Origin: Methylobacterium sp.
GTDB lineage: Bacteria > Pseudomonadota > Alphaproteobacteria > Rhizobiales > Beijerinckiaceae
Assembly: GCA_020252645.1 (NCBI GenBank)
Contig: JADCCN010000001.1
Span: forward strand, 264,966-328,965
Length of the DNA: 64,000 bases
Reading direction: 5' to 3'
Positions within the stretch are counted from its first letter, which is position 1; each line of letters opens with the position of its first letter. The notes beneath the pieces are model-generated. The model had not been told where the DNA came from, did not search any database, and saw only the letters and a program-made list of their open reading frames with translations. This document shows, in pieces, positions 1 to 8,087 of the stretch. Both the position numbers and the translations under genes were made by a program.

Positions 1-225
1 GAGGATTCGGCGGGCTTCCGCCGGGTCGAGGTTCGTGAAGGCCTCGATGCCGATCGGTCCGAACCCGTCGCTCAGCGCGGTGATCTCGATGGACCCGATC
101 TTCTGGCGAAAGACGCCAGCCACCTGCCGACCGGAGAGCGGTGCCTTGGAAAGAGCGGGGAGGCCGGTTGCGCCCAGCGAGGCGGCGGCAAGGGAGGAGG
201 CAAGCAGGGAGCGACGTGAGATCAT
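1..225 (-). CDS. MBL-fold metallo-hydrolase with Tat signal, N-terminal fragment
   Basis: The frame opens at 225 (ATG) and runs off the left edge, giving 75 residues. It begins MISRRSLLASSLAAASLGA, a twin-arginine signal (SRRSLL then a hydrophobic stretch), so export by the Tat system is expected. After the signal, GSIEITALSDGFGPI resembles the first beta-strand of exported metallo-beta-lactamase-fold hydrolases. The metal-binding motifs lie outside the window, so the enzyme class is inferred from this start only. It is divergent from a TetR regulator, and the shared 137-bp region carries a promoter-like sequence and a direct repeat, suggesting TetR control. Confidence 0.6.
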   Translation of the reverse strand, partial: MISRRSLLASSLAAASLGATGLPALSKAPLSGRQVAGVFRQKIGSIEITALSDGFGPIGIEAFTNLDPAEARRIL

Positions 226-289
226 GGGATCGATCCTTTCAGGACTGCGACGTCGAACACATTCAAACGGTGACAAAAGCGGCCGGAAT

Positions 290-362
290 GATTATGTCCT
301 GATCGGAACAAATATGGGCAGCCGAACGCCCTGTCAATAATTATGATCGGATCGGTACAAAA
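290..362. promoter_or_regulatory. Two 24-bp direct repeats between the MBL gene and its TetR regulator
   Basis: Copy 1 is at 290-313 and copy 2 at 339-362. They share the pattern ATTATG-N4-GATCGG-ACAAA and match at roughly three quarters of positions. A minus-strand TTGACA (332-337), 17-bp spacer and TATTTG (309-314) lies between and over them. This is a plausible TetR operator pair covering the promoter of the MBL gene, with copy 2 ending at the TetR start codon. Confidence 0.45.
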
Positions 363-1010
363 ATGATGACCCGCCCGCGTGGCCGCCCGCGCGCCTTCGA
401 TCGAGAGATCGCCTTGCGTTCCGCGCAGCGTTTCATCTGGCAACATGGCTTTGAAGCGATGTCGCTCTCGCAGCTCGAGGACGCGATGGGAATTCGCAGA
501 TCGAGCCTTTATTCGGCCTTCGGCTCCAAGCTTGGGCTGCTCGGCGAAGCTGCCGATCTCTACCTCGCGGATTTCGCGAAACAGAGGGCCGAAGTGCTGC
601 CGGGTATCCGCTCGACTCTCGGCCGGCTGGAGGCCATGTTCGGACTATTCGCCACGAATTTCGCCGCGTCGGGCGGGCCGCTCGGCTGCTTTCTCTGCTC
701 GGCCGCGCATTCCTGCTCCAATGAAAATGCAGAAGCCGTGGACCTCCTGATCATCCGGCGGAAAGCCTTTGCGGAGTTGATCCGCGCAGAACTGGAGACG
801 GGTGTCCAGTCGGGTGAATTCATTCTGGAAACGCCCGTCGCAGCGCTCACGGATTTTCTCGTGAGCGTCGTTCAAGGCATGTCGATTGGCGCCCGCGATG
901 GCAAGCCGGTGGATTCCCTTCGGCAGATTGCGACCTTCGCGCTGTCCGTCCCCGCGCGCTATGTGGCACCAAAGGATGCTTCGCCAGATCCGGCTGCGAC
1001 AGCACTCTGA
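363..1010 (+). CDS. TetR/AcrR family transcriptional regulator
   Basis: A 215-residue protein with a TetR-type helix-turn-helix at about residues 12-58 (REIALRSAQRFIWQHGFEAMSLSQLEDAMGIRR is split by the recognition helix SSLYSAFGSK). The C-terminal ligand domain contains GPLGCFLCSAA, typical of the YxaF/AcrR-like subgroup. Two ATG codons are adjacent at 363 and 366. It is divergent from the truncated MBL gene, so it probably represses that gene and itself. The ligand is unknown. Confidence 0.85.
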   Translation: MMTRPRGRPRAFDREIALRSAQRFIWQHGFEAMSLSQLEDAMGIRRSSLYSAFGSKLGLLGEAADLYLADFAKQRAEVLPGIRSTLGRLEAMFGLFATNFAASGGPLGCFLCSAAHSCSNENAEAVDLLIIRRKAFAELIRAELETGVQSGEFILETPVAALTDFLVSVVQGMSIGARDGKPVDSLRQIATFALSVPARYVAPKDASPDPAATAL

Positions 1011-1066
1011 CTGCGGGAGGCGTGTCGGCATCGCTCCCCGAAGCGTGATCGACAGGCGAGGTGGAG

Positions 1067-1936
1067 ATGTGCCAAACTTCGCCTCGCATGCTGGGTCATC
1101 GGGCTTTCCTTCTGTTGCTGGCGCTGTTTCTGGCCGCTGGATCGGCTGGAGCCGCCCCGCTTTGCGATGGTGAGGGCGGACGCTGCAGCCTCTCCAACGG
1201 CTTCTATTTCGCGGAAACCCCGCTGGGCTGGAACAGGCGCGATCCGCTGCCCGTGCTGGTGCATTTCCACGGGTTTCGCGAGATTGCCGCCGATGTGATC
1301 GCGCGCGAAGACCTGCGCGAGGTCGCGGGTCGGCTCGGTTTCGCGCTCGTCGTGCCGCAGGGGGAGGGGCAGACCTGGTCGCATCCCGGCTCACCCTCGC
1401 AATTGCGCGACGACGTGGCCTTCGCCGAAAGCCTGCTGGCGGATCTGCGCCAGCGTTTGCCGCTGGATGAGGACCGGCTCTGGGTTTCGGGCTTCAGCCA
1501 GGGGGCCTCGATGGTATGGGCGCTTGCCTGTGCCCGGCCCGGCCTGTTCCGCTTCCACCTTCCCGTCTCCGGCGCTTTCTGGCGGCCGGAGCCGGAAAGC
1601 TGCCCGGCCGGCTGGCGGGCCATCCGCCACATCCACGGCCTCGACGATGTCACCTTCCCGCTGGAGGGGCGGCCCGTGCGCGGCGGCAAGTTCCACCAGG
1701 GCCGCATCCGCCATGCCATCGATCTGGCGCGCAAACTCGGTGTCTGCCGCCCGGCCGAGGAGGATGTCCTGACCACGCTTGGCGCGCTCGGCTGTCGTCG
1801 CGCGACAGGCTGCGAGCGCCGGGCCTATCTCGAGTTCTGCCTGCATGCCGGCGGGCATGATTTCGACCCGAGCTGGCTGGAGGATGGTTTCCGCCTCCTT
1901 CCCGAGATCGGTGGGGACAGCGCCCGCGGGCGTTAA
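1067..1936 (+). CDS. Secreted alpha/beta hydrolase, poly(3-hydroxybutyrate) depolymerase-like (LpqC family)
   Basis: About 289 residues with an N-terminal hydrophobic signal (HRAFLLLLALFLAAGSAGA), so it is secreted or periplasmic. A G-F-S-Q-G nucleophile elbow lies near residue 142, a candidate Asp in LDDVTFP near 192, and a candidate His in GGHDF near 262, which makes a complete Ser-Asp-His set. This arrangement fits the esterase/PHB depolymerase (LpqC-like) family; the substrate cannot be told. Start ATG 1067 was chosen because GAGGTGG precedes it; GTG 1061 and ATG 1088 are alternatives. It stands alone, with the next gene 130-150 bp downstream. Confidence 0.7.
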   Translation: MCQTSPRMLGHRAFLLLLALFLAAGSAGAAPLCDGEGGRCSLSNGFYFAETPLGWNRRDPLPVLVHFHGFREIAADVIAREDLREVAGRLGFALVVPQGEGQTWSHPGSPSQLRDDVAFAESLLADLRQRLPLDEDRLWVSGFSQGASMVWALACARPGLFRFHLPVSGAFWRPEPESCPAGWRAIRHIHGLDDVTFPLEGRPVRGGKFHQGRIRHAIDLARKLGVCRPAEEDVLTTLGALGCRRATGCERRAYLEFCLHAGGHDFDPSWLEDGFRLLPEIGGDSARGR

Positions 1937-2063
1937 TGCCGATTAACTTTTTGCTGGCATGATCGACAAGGTTGCCTTATCCCGTTCTGCGCAGGACGAC
2001 GAGCAGCCATGCAAGCAAGGAAAGCCTGCAGTCACCGCTGATGCGAACCGGGAGCTCGGGAAC

Positions 2064-2837
2064 GTGCGGAAAACGGGTGTGACGACCTTGGCGCTGGCAG
2101 GGCTTGGCCTCACGCTGGTGCTTGCGGCTTCGGCTCTGGCGAGCGAGCCGCGCTGCAACAAGGCCCGCCATGTCGCCGGCACGGAAAAGCCGCTGCCCAA
2201 TCTGGAAACGCGGCTTGAGGCGGGTGAGCCCATCCGCATCGTCGCGCTGGGTTCATCCTCCACCGAGGGCACGCCCAATCTCTCCAGGAAGGAGATCTAC
2301 CCCGCCGTGCTGGAGCGCGTGCTCGCCCGCGAGGTGCTGAACCCCGTCGAGATCGTCAATCGCGGCAAGGGTGGCGAGACCATCGCCCATATGCTTGCGC
2401 GGCTCGAACGCGATGTCATCGCCGAAAAGCCGGATCTCGTGATCTGGCAGCTGGGCGTGAATGATGTGCTCTCGATGGATGGCGTGGAAAGCGCCATTGT
2501 CGATATGCGGATCGCGCTTCAGCGGCTGAGGGAAAAGCGTATCCCCGTGGTTCTGATGGATCTGCAGGTCGCGCCGATGGTCGATCGCGACAAGGATACG
2601 CCGGTGATGCAGGCGGCGATCGCCGAGGCCGCGCGCGCCGAAGGCGTGCTGCACTTTCACCGCTACGAGATCATGAAGAACCTCGTTTCCACGCAAGCTG
2701 CGGCGATGGATGACCTCGTGATGGGCGATGGCCTGCATATGACCGCCCTGGGCCATCTGTGCACCGGCACCTTGCTCGCACAGCAGATCGCCAAGTCGAG
2801 CATGATGCGGCTCGCCGCCTCCCGCCCGCGCGAGTAG
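2064..2837 (+). CDS. Secreted SGNH/GDSL-family hydrolase
   Basis: About 257 residues. From the GTG at 2064 the protein starts with a good signal peptide (RKTGVTTLALAGLGLTLVLA, cleavage after ASALA) preceded by GGAGCTCGGG. The frame is open upstream to ATG 1959, but that adds 35 residues without signal character. SGNH blocks are visible: GSSSTEG (nucleophile Ser) near residue 63, a Gly in GKGGET, QLGVNDV (Asn) near 130, and DGLHMTALG (catalytic Asp/His) near 221. The family includes esterases, lipases and acyltransferase-linked lipoprotein enzymes; no specific substrate is evident. Confidence 0.75.
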   Translation: MRKTGVTTLALAGLGLTLVLAASALASEPRCNKARHVAGTEKPLPNLETRLEAGEPIRIVALGSSSTEGTPNLSRKEIYPAVLERVLAREVLNPVEIVNRGKGGETIAHMLARLERDVIAEKPDLVIWQLGVNDVLSMDGVESAIVDMRIALQRLREKRIPVVLMDLQVAPMVDRDKDTPVMQAAIAEAARAEGVLHFHRYEIMKNLVSTQAAAMDDLVMGDGLHMTALGHLCTGTLLAQQIAKSSMMRLAASRPRE

Positions 2838-2859
2838 GTCTTGAGGTTTACTCTTGGAA

Positions 2860-3927
2860 TCAGTTCTCGGCCGGCCGCCGGTCGGGCACGAGCCGAATGT
2901 CGTCGCCGCCGGAATCGGCAAAGGCGATGCCCGTGCGTGTCTCGATGATCGCGCGGATGATGCCGCCTTCGCCGAGCGGGGCAATCTCCTCGAACACGTT
3001 CGTCTGCGGGCGGTAGCGCAACAGCATGCGCCGACCGCCATCGGCGATGATCAGCGTGCCGTCGGCCCGCGCGAGCAGGGCCTGCGGCTGGCTCTCGGGC
3101 CAGGGCAGCGCGATGATGTGCCATGAACCGCGACCCGCCGAACGGGCGATGGCATTGGTCTTGGCCGAGGAAATCCAGATCTCGCCCTGTGGCCCGGTCG
3201 TAAGCCCGCGTGCGCCGCGGAAGCTCTCCGGCAGGGCGGTGGAATCGAAGCGGCCACGTTGCGGGTCAAGGCGGATCATCCGGCCGGCCTTCCACGCGCT
3301 GAACCAGATGGAACCGCCTTCGCCTGGCGCGTTCAGCCCCATGCCCTGCAGGTCATCATGCGAGGAGACCTCGACCGCGCCGGTCTGCGGATCGAACCTG
3401 CCGAGCCAGCCAGCCGAACCCGCGAACCAGATCCTCCCCAGGCCATCGGCGCGCAGGCCGGAAAGATCCATGGTCGGCAGGTCCGACGGCATCGCAATGC
3501 GGGTGAGTTCGCCCGTCGTGCCATCGATGCGGTGGAGGACGTTGAGGGTCTTGTCGGTGGCGTAAAGCGCGCCATCCGGCGAGAAGGCGAGACCGAAGGG
3601 CTTCGCGCGCTTGCCGAGATAGAGGTAGGTGACCTTCTGCGTTTCGGCATCGATGCGCCCGAGCGCGCCAAGCGTAGGCGCGGCAAACCAGATGGAGCCA
3701 TCGCGCGCGTCAAGCGCGAGAGCACTCGGCTGGCTGTTGGCCATCAGTTCGATTTCGGTCACCGGAAGGAGTTCGACCTTCTTCGACACGCTCGGCACGG
3801 CTGCGGGCGCCGCCGGGGGCGGCACGGCCTGTGCAAGGGCGGATGCCAGCTCCAAAAGACCGACGCTGCCGGCAAAGAGCACCGACAGCAGCAACTTCGA
3901 AGGGCTCAGGCGTCTGGATCTCACCAT
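2860..3927 (-). CDS. Exported beta-propeller protein, virginiamycin B lyase/streptogramin lyase-like
   Basis: A 355-residue protein starting MVRSRRLSPSKLLL with a signal peptide ending near ASALAQ, so probably periplasmic. The body is a series of blades with repeats such as GSIWFAAP, GLGRIWFAGS, GGSIWFSAW and GEIWISS, the pattern of Vgb/SMP-30 six- or seven-bladed propellers. True antibiotic lyase activity cannot be inferred, as most such proteins are of unknown function. It begins 17 bp after the opgC-like gene ends, on the same strand, so the two are likely cotranscribed. Confidence 0.65.
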   Translation of the reverse strand: MVRSRRLSPSKLLLSVLFAGSVGLLELASALAQAVPPPAAPAAVPSVSKKVELLPVTEIELMANSQPSALALDARDGSIWFAAPTLGALGRIDAETQKVTYLYLGKRAKPFGLAFSPDGALYATDKTLNVLHRIDGTTGELTRIAMPSDLPTMDLSGLRADGLGRIWFAGSAGWLGRFDPQTGAVEVSSHDDLQGMGLNAPGEGGSIWFSAWKAGRMIRLDPQRGRFDSTALPESFRGARGLTTGPQGEIWISSAKTNAIARSAGRGSWHIIALPWPESQPQALLARADGTLIIADGGRRMLLRYRPQTNVFEEIAPLGEGGIIRAIIETRTGIAFADSGGDDIRLVPDRRPAEN

Positions 3928-3944
3928 CTTGGCACCGGAAGGTC

Positions 3945-5198
3945 TCACACGCGCGGATCGAGTGCAAGCAGCGTGGAGCGCGAGGAAACCGGTTCGGCGC
4001 GCCGCTCGGGCGTGGGGGGCAGGGCAGGAGCAGGACGGGGCGCCGCCTCGACCCCGGGCTTGCGCGAAGCCATGATTGCGCCGCTGCGCCATTCCATGAA
4101 GGCGCCCATGCCGATCATCAGCGCGATGCCCGTCAGCACAGCCGCGGCGATGATCGCCGGATGGTAGCCGTTCACCACGATCACGATGCCGCCGGCGATG
4201 CTGCCGATGGTGCCGAGTGCGAAGACTTCCAGCGAATGCCTGCCCATCAGCGCCGTCATCCGGGCCGGGGCAGAGGAGAGCCAGCGCGCATCCGGCCGGA
4301 TGAGAACCATCACAAGCCAGAACTTCGCCAGCACATCAATGAGCCGGATGATGGAGAGATCCGTTTTCGAGATCGCGCCAATGCGCAGCGGATCGACGAG
4401 CCAGACGTTCTCGTAGCCGGGAATCTCGCGCCACGGGGCGCTGATCAGGAAGGCCGCGACCGTGAACAGCGCGGCGGCGATGGTGATGCCGCGTGCGACA
4501 AGGGGGCGGCCCAGAACGCCAAGGCCAAGGCCGGACCGCATCCTGAGCCCGATGACGAACCCGATCGTGAAGAGCAACTGCCAGGCGAAGGGGTTGAAGG
4601 TCCATTCGCGCGCGGTGCGGCTGTTCGGGATGTTGAAGCCGATGCCCTGAACCGCACCCCACAGCGCCAGGCTGAGCGCGAGCGGGGCAATCCAGTGCAG
4701 GCGGTGCAGCAGGAAGAGCGCCGGCAACAGTGCCAGGAGCAGCACATAGAGCGGCAGGATGTCGAGATAGCCCGGCAGGAAGCGCAGGGTCACCACATGA
4801 GCCAGGAAAGCGCCCGGATTCTGCAGGAAGGTGTCGAAGCCCAAAGCCTCGAGATGGCTCGGCTCGTTGAATCGCTCCGCGCCGATCACGCAGATCGTGC
4901 CGACCATCAGGAAGAGGAACAGGTGCGTTCGATAGAGCTTCCACATGCGCGAGAAGACGGTTGCGAGGCCGATGCCCGTCGTGCCAACCGCGAAATAGCG
5001 ATGATAGGCGAGGGCAGCCGCGAGGCCTGCCAGCAGCACGAACACTTCCGCCGCATCCGAGAAGCCCCAGGCGCGCGAGGTCAACAGGCTCCACGGCGTC
5101 GCGGGCATGTGATTGATGAAGATCATCACAAGTGCAAGACCGCGGAAAAGATCGATCCGCCTGTCGCGTTCAAGCTTCGGGGTCGGCGCGGCGCTCAT
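3945..5198 (-). CDS. OpgC family membrane protein (glucan succinyltransferase-like acyltransferase)
   Basis: A 417-residue polytopic protein with about ten hydrophobic segments. The N-terminus reads RRIDLFRGLALVMIFINHMP, a hallmark of the OpgC domain family, where an Arg-Asp and a His precede the first helix. In relatives OpgC succinylates osmoregulated periplasmic glucans, using a cytoplasmic acyl donor. The C-terminal 40 residues are Pro/Arg rich and cytoplasmic. No opgG/opgH-type gene is near, so the acceptor here is unknown. It heads a two-gene unit with the beta-propeller gene. Confidence 0.8.
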   Translation of the reverse strand: MSAAPTPKLERDRRIDLFRGLALVMIFINHMPATPWSLLTSRAWGFSDAAEVFVLLAGLAAALAYHRYFAVGTTGIGLATVFSRMWKLYRTHLFLFLMVGTICVIGAERFNEPSHLEALGFDTFLQNPGAFLAHVVTLRFLPGYLDILPLYVLLLALLPALFLLHRLHWIAPLALSLALWGAVQGIGFNIPNSRTAREWTFNPFAWQLLFTIGFVIGLRMRSGLGLGVLGRPLVARGITIAAALFTVAAFLISAPWREIPGYENVWLVDPLRIGAISKTDLSIIRLIDVLAKFWLVMVLIRPDARWLSSAPARMTALMGRHSLEVFALGTIGSIAGGIVIVVNGYHPAIIAAAVLTGIALMIGMGAFMEWRSGAIMASRKPGVEAAPRPAPALPPTPERRAEPVSSRSTLLALDPRV

Positions 5199-5507
5199 GG
5201 CCTTGGCTCATCTCCTTCCGGAAGGGACGAACCGAACGAAACGGAGGTTTTGTCCGGTGTGGCGGCTCATTCTTCGACAGATAACATTTCGGCGAGCGAA
5301 AAGTGACCCGAAACCCGCAATCTTAAAAAAATCGATGCACGGTCATTGCGGCCGGTTTTGGGCCTTACCGTCATCTCACGAGAAGTTGATCGGTCGCCCG
5401 CTCGCCGGTTGTGTTCCGGTCGAAAAATTAGAAGACCGAGACGCTTAATGAAGCCTTAAGCCGGGCTTGCGAAACTCATGTAAATTTCATGGTTCGCGGG
5501 TCCGGCG
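5199..5507. other. Divergent intergenic region between opgC-like and GGDEF-EAL genes
   Basis: No convincing gene. It must hold the promoters for both neighbours. The only motif recognised is the CtrA-like box at 5445-5459. An A/T-rich run lies at about 5318-5332. Confidence 0.6.
5445..5459 (+). promoter_or_regulatory. CtrA box, TTAA-N7-TTAA
   Basis: The sequence TTAATGAAGCCTTAA is an exact match to the CtrA consensus (TTAA, seven bases, TTAA). It lies about 50 bp upstream of the ATG of the GGDEF-EAL gene, a position compatible with activation or repression at its promoter. Confidence 0.55.
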
Positions 5508-7694
5508 ATGCTCAACCCTTTCCGCTCACTCACCATCCGGTTGACGTCGCTGCTCGTCGCCATGGTCGCAATGAGCATTCTTGTGATGGCCGGCCTTGGC
5601 TATACCACGGTCGATCGCGTCGGCGAGCGGAGTGCCCAGAGCCGCATTGACCATGCGGCGCGCGTGGCGGCGGCCCTGGTGAACACCAGGCAGCCGCACC
5701 GCTTCGAGGTTCGGCTCGACAGCGAGGGGCGCCCGCTGGCTCTCGTGCTCTCGGATGGCACGGGTGAGGCCATGCTTGAACCCCAGCAGGGCGATGCGGC
5801 GCTGCTCTCGATCATCGCCGAGGCCAATCAGGGTGCGGCCAGCTTCTATCGGCTGCGTGAGGCAACGGGCGAATTCGAGCGCTATGCCACGACGCTGCGG
5901 GATAGCCAGGGCAAACCGACGCCCGCGTGGAGCTTCGGGCCCGCGCATCCCGCCTATGGTGCGCTCGTGTCGGGAACCGTGCATGTGGGTCAGGTGCCGA
6001 TGATGGGACGCTTGCGGCTCGCCTATTTCGTGCCGGTGCTCGCCAACGAGGCGCGGGTGGTGGGCGCGATGTCGGTCGATATCGGCTGGGTGGATGACTT
6101 GGTTGCCCCGCGTGACAGCCTGCGCAAGGCCATCGGCCTGTGGTCGGCCGTGCTGCTGCTGGTTGTCGCCTCGCTGGGAGCCTTCATCCAGATGCTGGAA
6201 CTGCGGCCCCTCCGTGCCATTGCCCGCTTCTCGCATCGCTTCGTGAGCGGCGAGCCCGAGCGCCAGGTGCCCGGCCGTGGCCGCAAGGACGAGATCGGCG
6301 ATGTCGCCGAGGGTCTCGGTCGTGTCATCGCGCTGCAATCGGATCTGGAACGGCTTGCCTTCTCCGATCCCTTGACGGGCCTCGGCAACCGCACGCGCCA
6401 CTTTGCGGATCTCAAGGCCCTGCTCGATGAGGGCACGCCGGCCATCGTGCTGCTGCTGGATCTCGATCGGTTCAAGGAAGCCAACGACGCCTACGGCCAA
6501 TCCGCCGGCGATGAACTCCTCATGCGCGCGCGCGATCTCATCCTCGGCGAACTGGAGGAGGGTGATCGCCTCTCCCGGCTCGGGGGCGATGATTTCGCGA
6601 TCATCAGCCCCGGCACTGCCGATGAGAAGACCGCGCAAGCCCTGGCGCGCCGCCTGATGGCTCGACTTTCCGTACCCCTTCAGTTGCCGCAGGGCGAGGT
6701 TTATTCCGGCTGCTCCATCGGCATCGCGCTGTTGCCCCGGCATGCGACGACCACGGAGGAGGCGCATCGCAAGGTGGAACTCGCCCTCCGTGAGGCCAAG
6801 GCCCGTGAGAACGGTCCATGCGTTTTGTTCCATGAGGCGCTGAACGAGGCCGTTCAGAACCGCGCCAAGCTGGCGCGGCTCCTGCGGCAGGCCATCGAGA
6901 ATGACGAATTGACGCTGCAGATGCAGCCTCAGATCGACCTGCGGTCGGGCAGGCTCTACGGCTTCGAGGCCTTGGCACGCTGGACGCACACGACCCTCGG
7001 ACCCATTTCCCCGGCCGAATTCATTCCTGTGGCGGAGGCGAACGGGTTGATCCCGGCGCTGGGCCAGCGCGTGCTGGAAAAGGCATGCGCGCTCGCGCGG
7101 CAATGGCGGGATGCCAAGTTCGACTTTGGCCGGATCTCCATCAATGTCTCGACGATTGAACTCGGGCAGCCGAACTATGTGAGTGGGGTGCGCGAGGCGC
7201 TGGCGCGCCATGGCATAGAGGGTGAATGCCTGTGCATCGAGGTCACGGAAAGCGTCTTCCTCCAACAGGACGAGGCCGATGTGACCGCGTTGTTCCGGTC
7301 CCTGCGGGGCCTGGGCCTGCGGCTCAGCCTCGATGATTTCGGCACCGGCTATTCGTCGCTCGGCTATCTCAATCGCCTGCCGCTCGATGAATTGAAGATC
7401 GATCGCGCTTTCGTGCAGTCGGTGGACCAGGATCCGCGCAAGCGCAATCTGCTGGCCGGAATTCTCGCCGTGGGCAAGGCGCTCGACCTCACGATGGTGG
7501 CCGAGGGTGCCGAAACCGAGGCCGAACTCGCCGTGCTGCGCGCGCTGGATTGCGGCGTGGCGCAGGGCTATGTCATCGGTCGGCCGGTCTCTCCGCTCAT
7601 GGCACCCATCGAGGGCGAGCGGCTCTGTGGTGCGTTCCGCGGCGCGAAGACTGGCGCACCGTCCCAGGTTCCGGCCATGACCCGCGTGGCCTGA
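5508..7694 (+). CDS. Membrane-bound GGDEF-EAL protein (diguanylate cyclase/phosphodiesterase)
   Basis: 728 residues: transmembrane helix at about 12-32, a periplasmic sensor region, a second helix at about 207-229, a HAMP-like linker, GGDEF at about 285-445, then EAL at about 455-710. The cyclase motif reads GGDDF, with Asp in place of the catalytic-loop Glu, and the RxxD inhibitory site is EEGD, so cyclase activity is doubtful. The EAL half is intact: FEALAR, NVS, EVTES, DDFGTGYSS, KIDR, EGAE and QGY are all present. Net c-di-GMP hydrolysis is the likelier output. A CtrA box lies just upstream. Confidence 0.9.
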   Translation: MLNPFRSLTIRLTSLLVAMVAMSILVMAGLGYTTVDRVGERSAQSRIDHAARVAAALVNTRQPHRFEVRLDSEGRPLALVLSDGTGEAMLEPQQGDAALLSIIAEANQGAASFYRLREATGEFERYATTLRDSQGKPTPAWSFGPAHPAYGALVSGTVHVGQVPMMGRLRLAYFVPVLANEARVVGAMSVDIGWVDDLVAPRDSLRKAIGLWSAVLLLVVASLGAFIQMLELRPLRAIARFSHRFVSGEPERQVPGRGRKDEIGDVAEGLGRVIALQSDLERLAFSDPLTGLGNRTRHFADLKALLDEGTPAIVLLLDLDRFKEANDAYGQSAGDELLMRARDLILGELEEGDRLSRLGGDDFAIISPGTADEKTAQALARRLMARLSVPLQLPQGEVYSGCSIGIALLPRHATTTEEAHRKVELALREAKARENGPCVLFHEALNEAVQNRAKLARLLRQAIENDELTLQMQPQIDLRSGRLYGFEALARWTHTTLGPISPAEFIPVAEANGLIPALGQRVLEKACALARQWRDAKFDFGRISINVSTIELGQPNYVSGVREALARHGIEGECLCIEVTESVFLQQDEADVTALFRSLRGLGLRLSLDDFGTGYSSLGYLNRLPLDELKIDRAFVQSVDQDPRKRNLLAGILAVGKALDLTMVAEGAETEAELAVLRALDCGVAQGYVIGRPVSPLMAPIEGERLCGAFRGAKTGAPSQVPAMTRVA

Positions 7695-8087
7695 AACGGA
7701 AAGGCGGGCGGAACGAGCCGCCGGCTTCCCCCTCCCTGGCCTGGAGCCCGCATCGGTTGGATGGTCGGGCAATTCCGGAAGCCGAGTTTCCCGGCAGGAA
7801 TCGCGGCCCGTCTTTGCGCAAGATCCACGTCTCGCCGAAAAGGCGGCCGAGCGGCTTCGGATGCAACCTTTGCACGCATCGCCGGCTCGCGCCTCCTGCT
7901 GCGAAACTCGGCAATAAATTCACAAAAATACAATCTTAGATTGATATGTATTTGATCACGATGCGACCGAGGAAGCATCGAAGGTTTGATGGATTGCAGG
8001 AAAATCGGCCGGAAAGCTTTGTCATCTCTACGGAAATGCCTTCTTTCTCCGCCCGTTGGAACGAATTGTTAATAAGCGAGGGCCGTC
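7695..8087. other. Intergenic region between the two GGDEF-EAL genes
   Basis: 393 bp with no supported gene. An A/T-rich segment at 7910-7975 probably holds the promoter of the downstream gene. It contains the palindrome CAATCT-T-AGATTG at 7931-7943, a possible operator. Confidence 0.5.

Noticed and set aside
1933..1946. TTAA-N6-TTAA near the start of the SGNH gene
   Set aside because: The CtrA box needs a 7-base spacer; here it is 6, and the first TTAA overlaps the previous stop codon.
1959..2063. ATG 1959 as start of the SGNH hydrolase
   Set aside because: No ribosome binding site and 35 extra residues before a clear signal peptide; GTG 2064 fits better.
5526..7772. A 748-codon minus-strand frame opposite the first GGDEF-EAL gene
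   Set aside because: The sense strand carries complete EAL motifs; the antisense frame has none.
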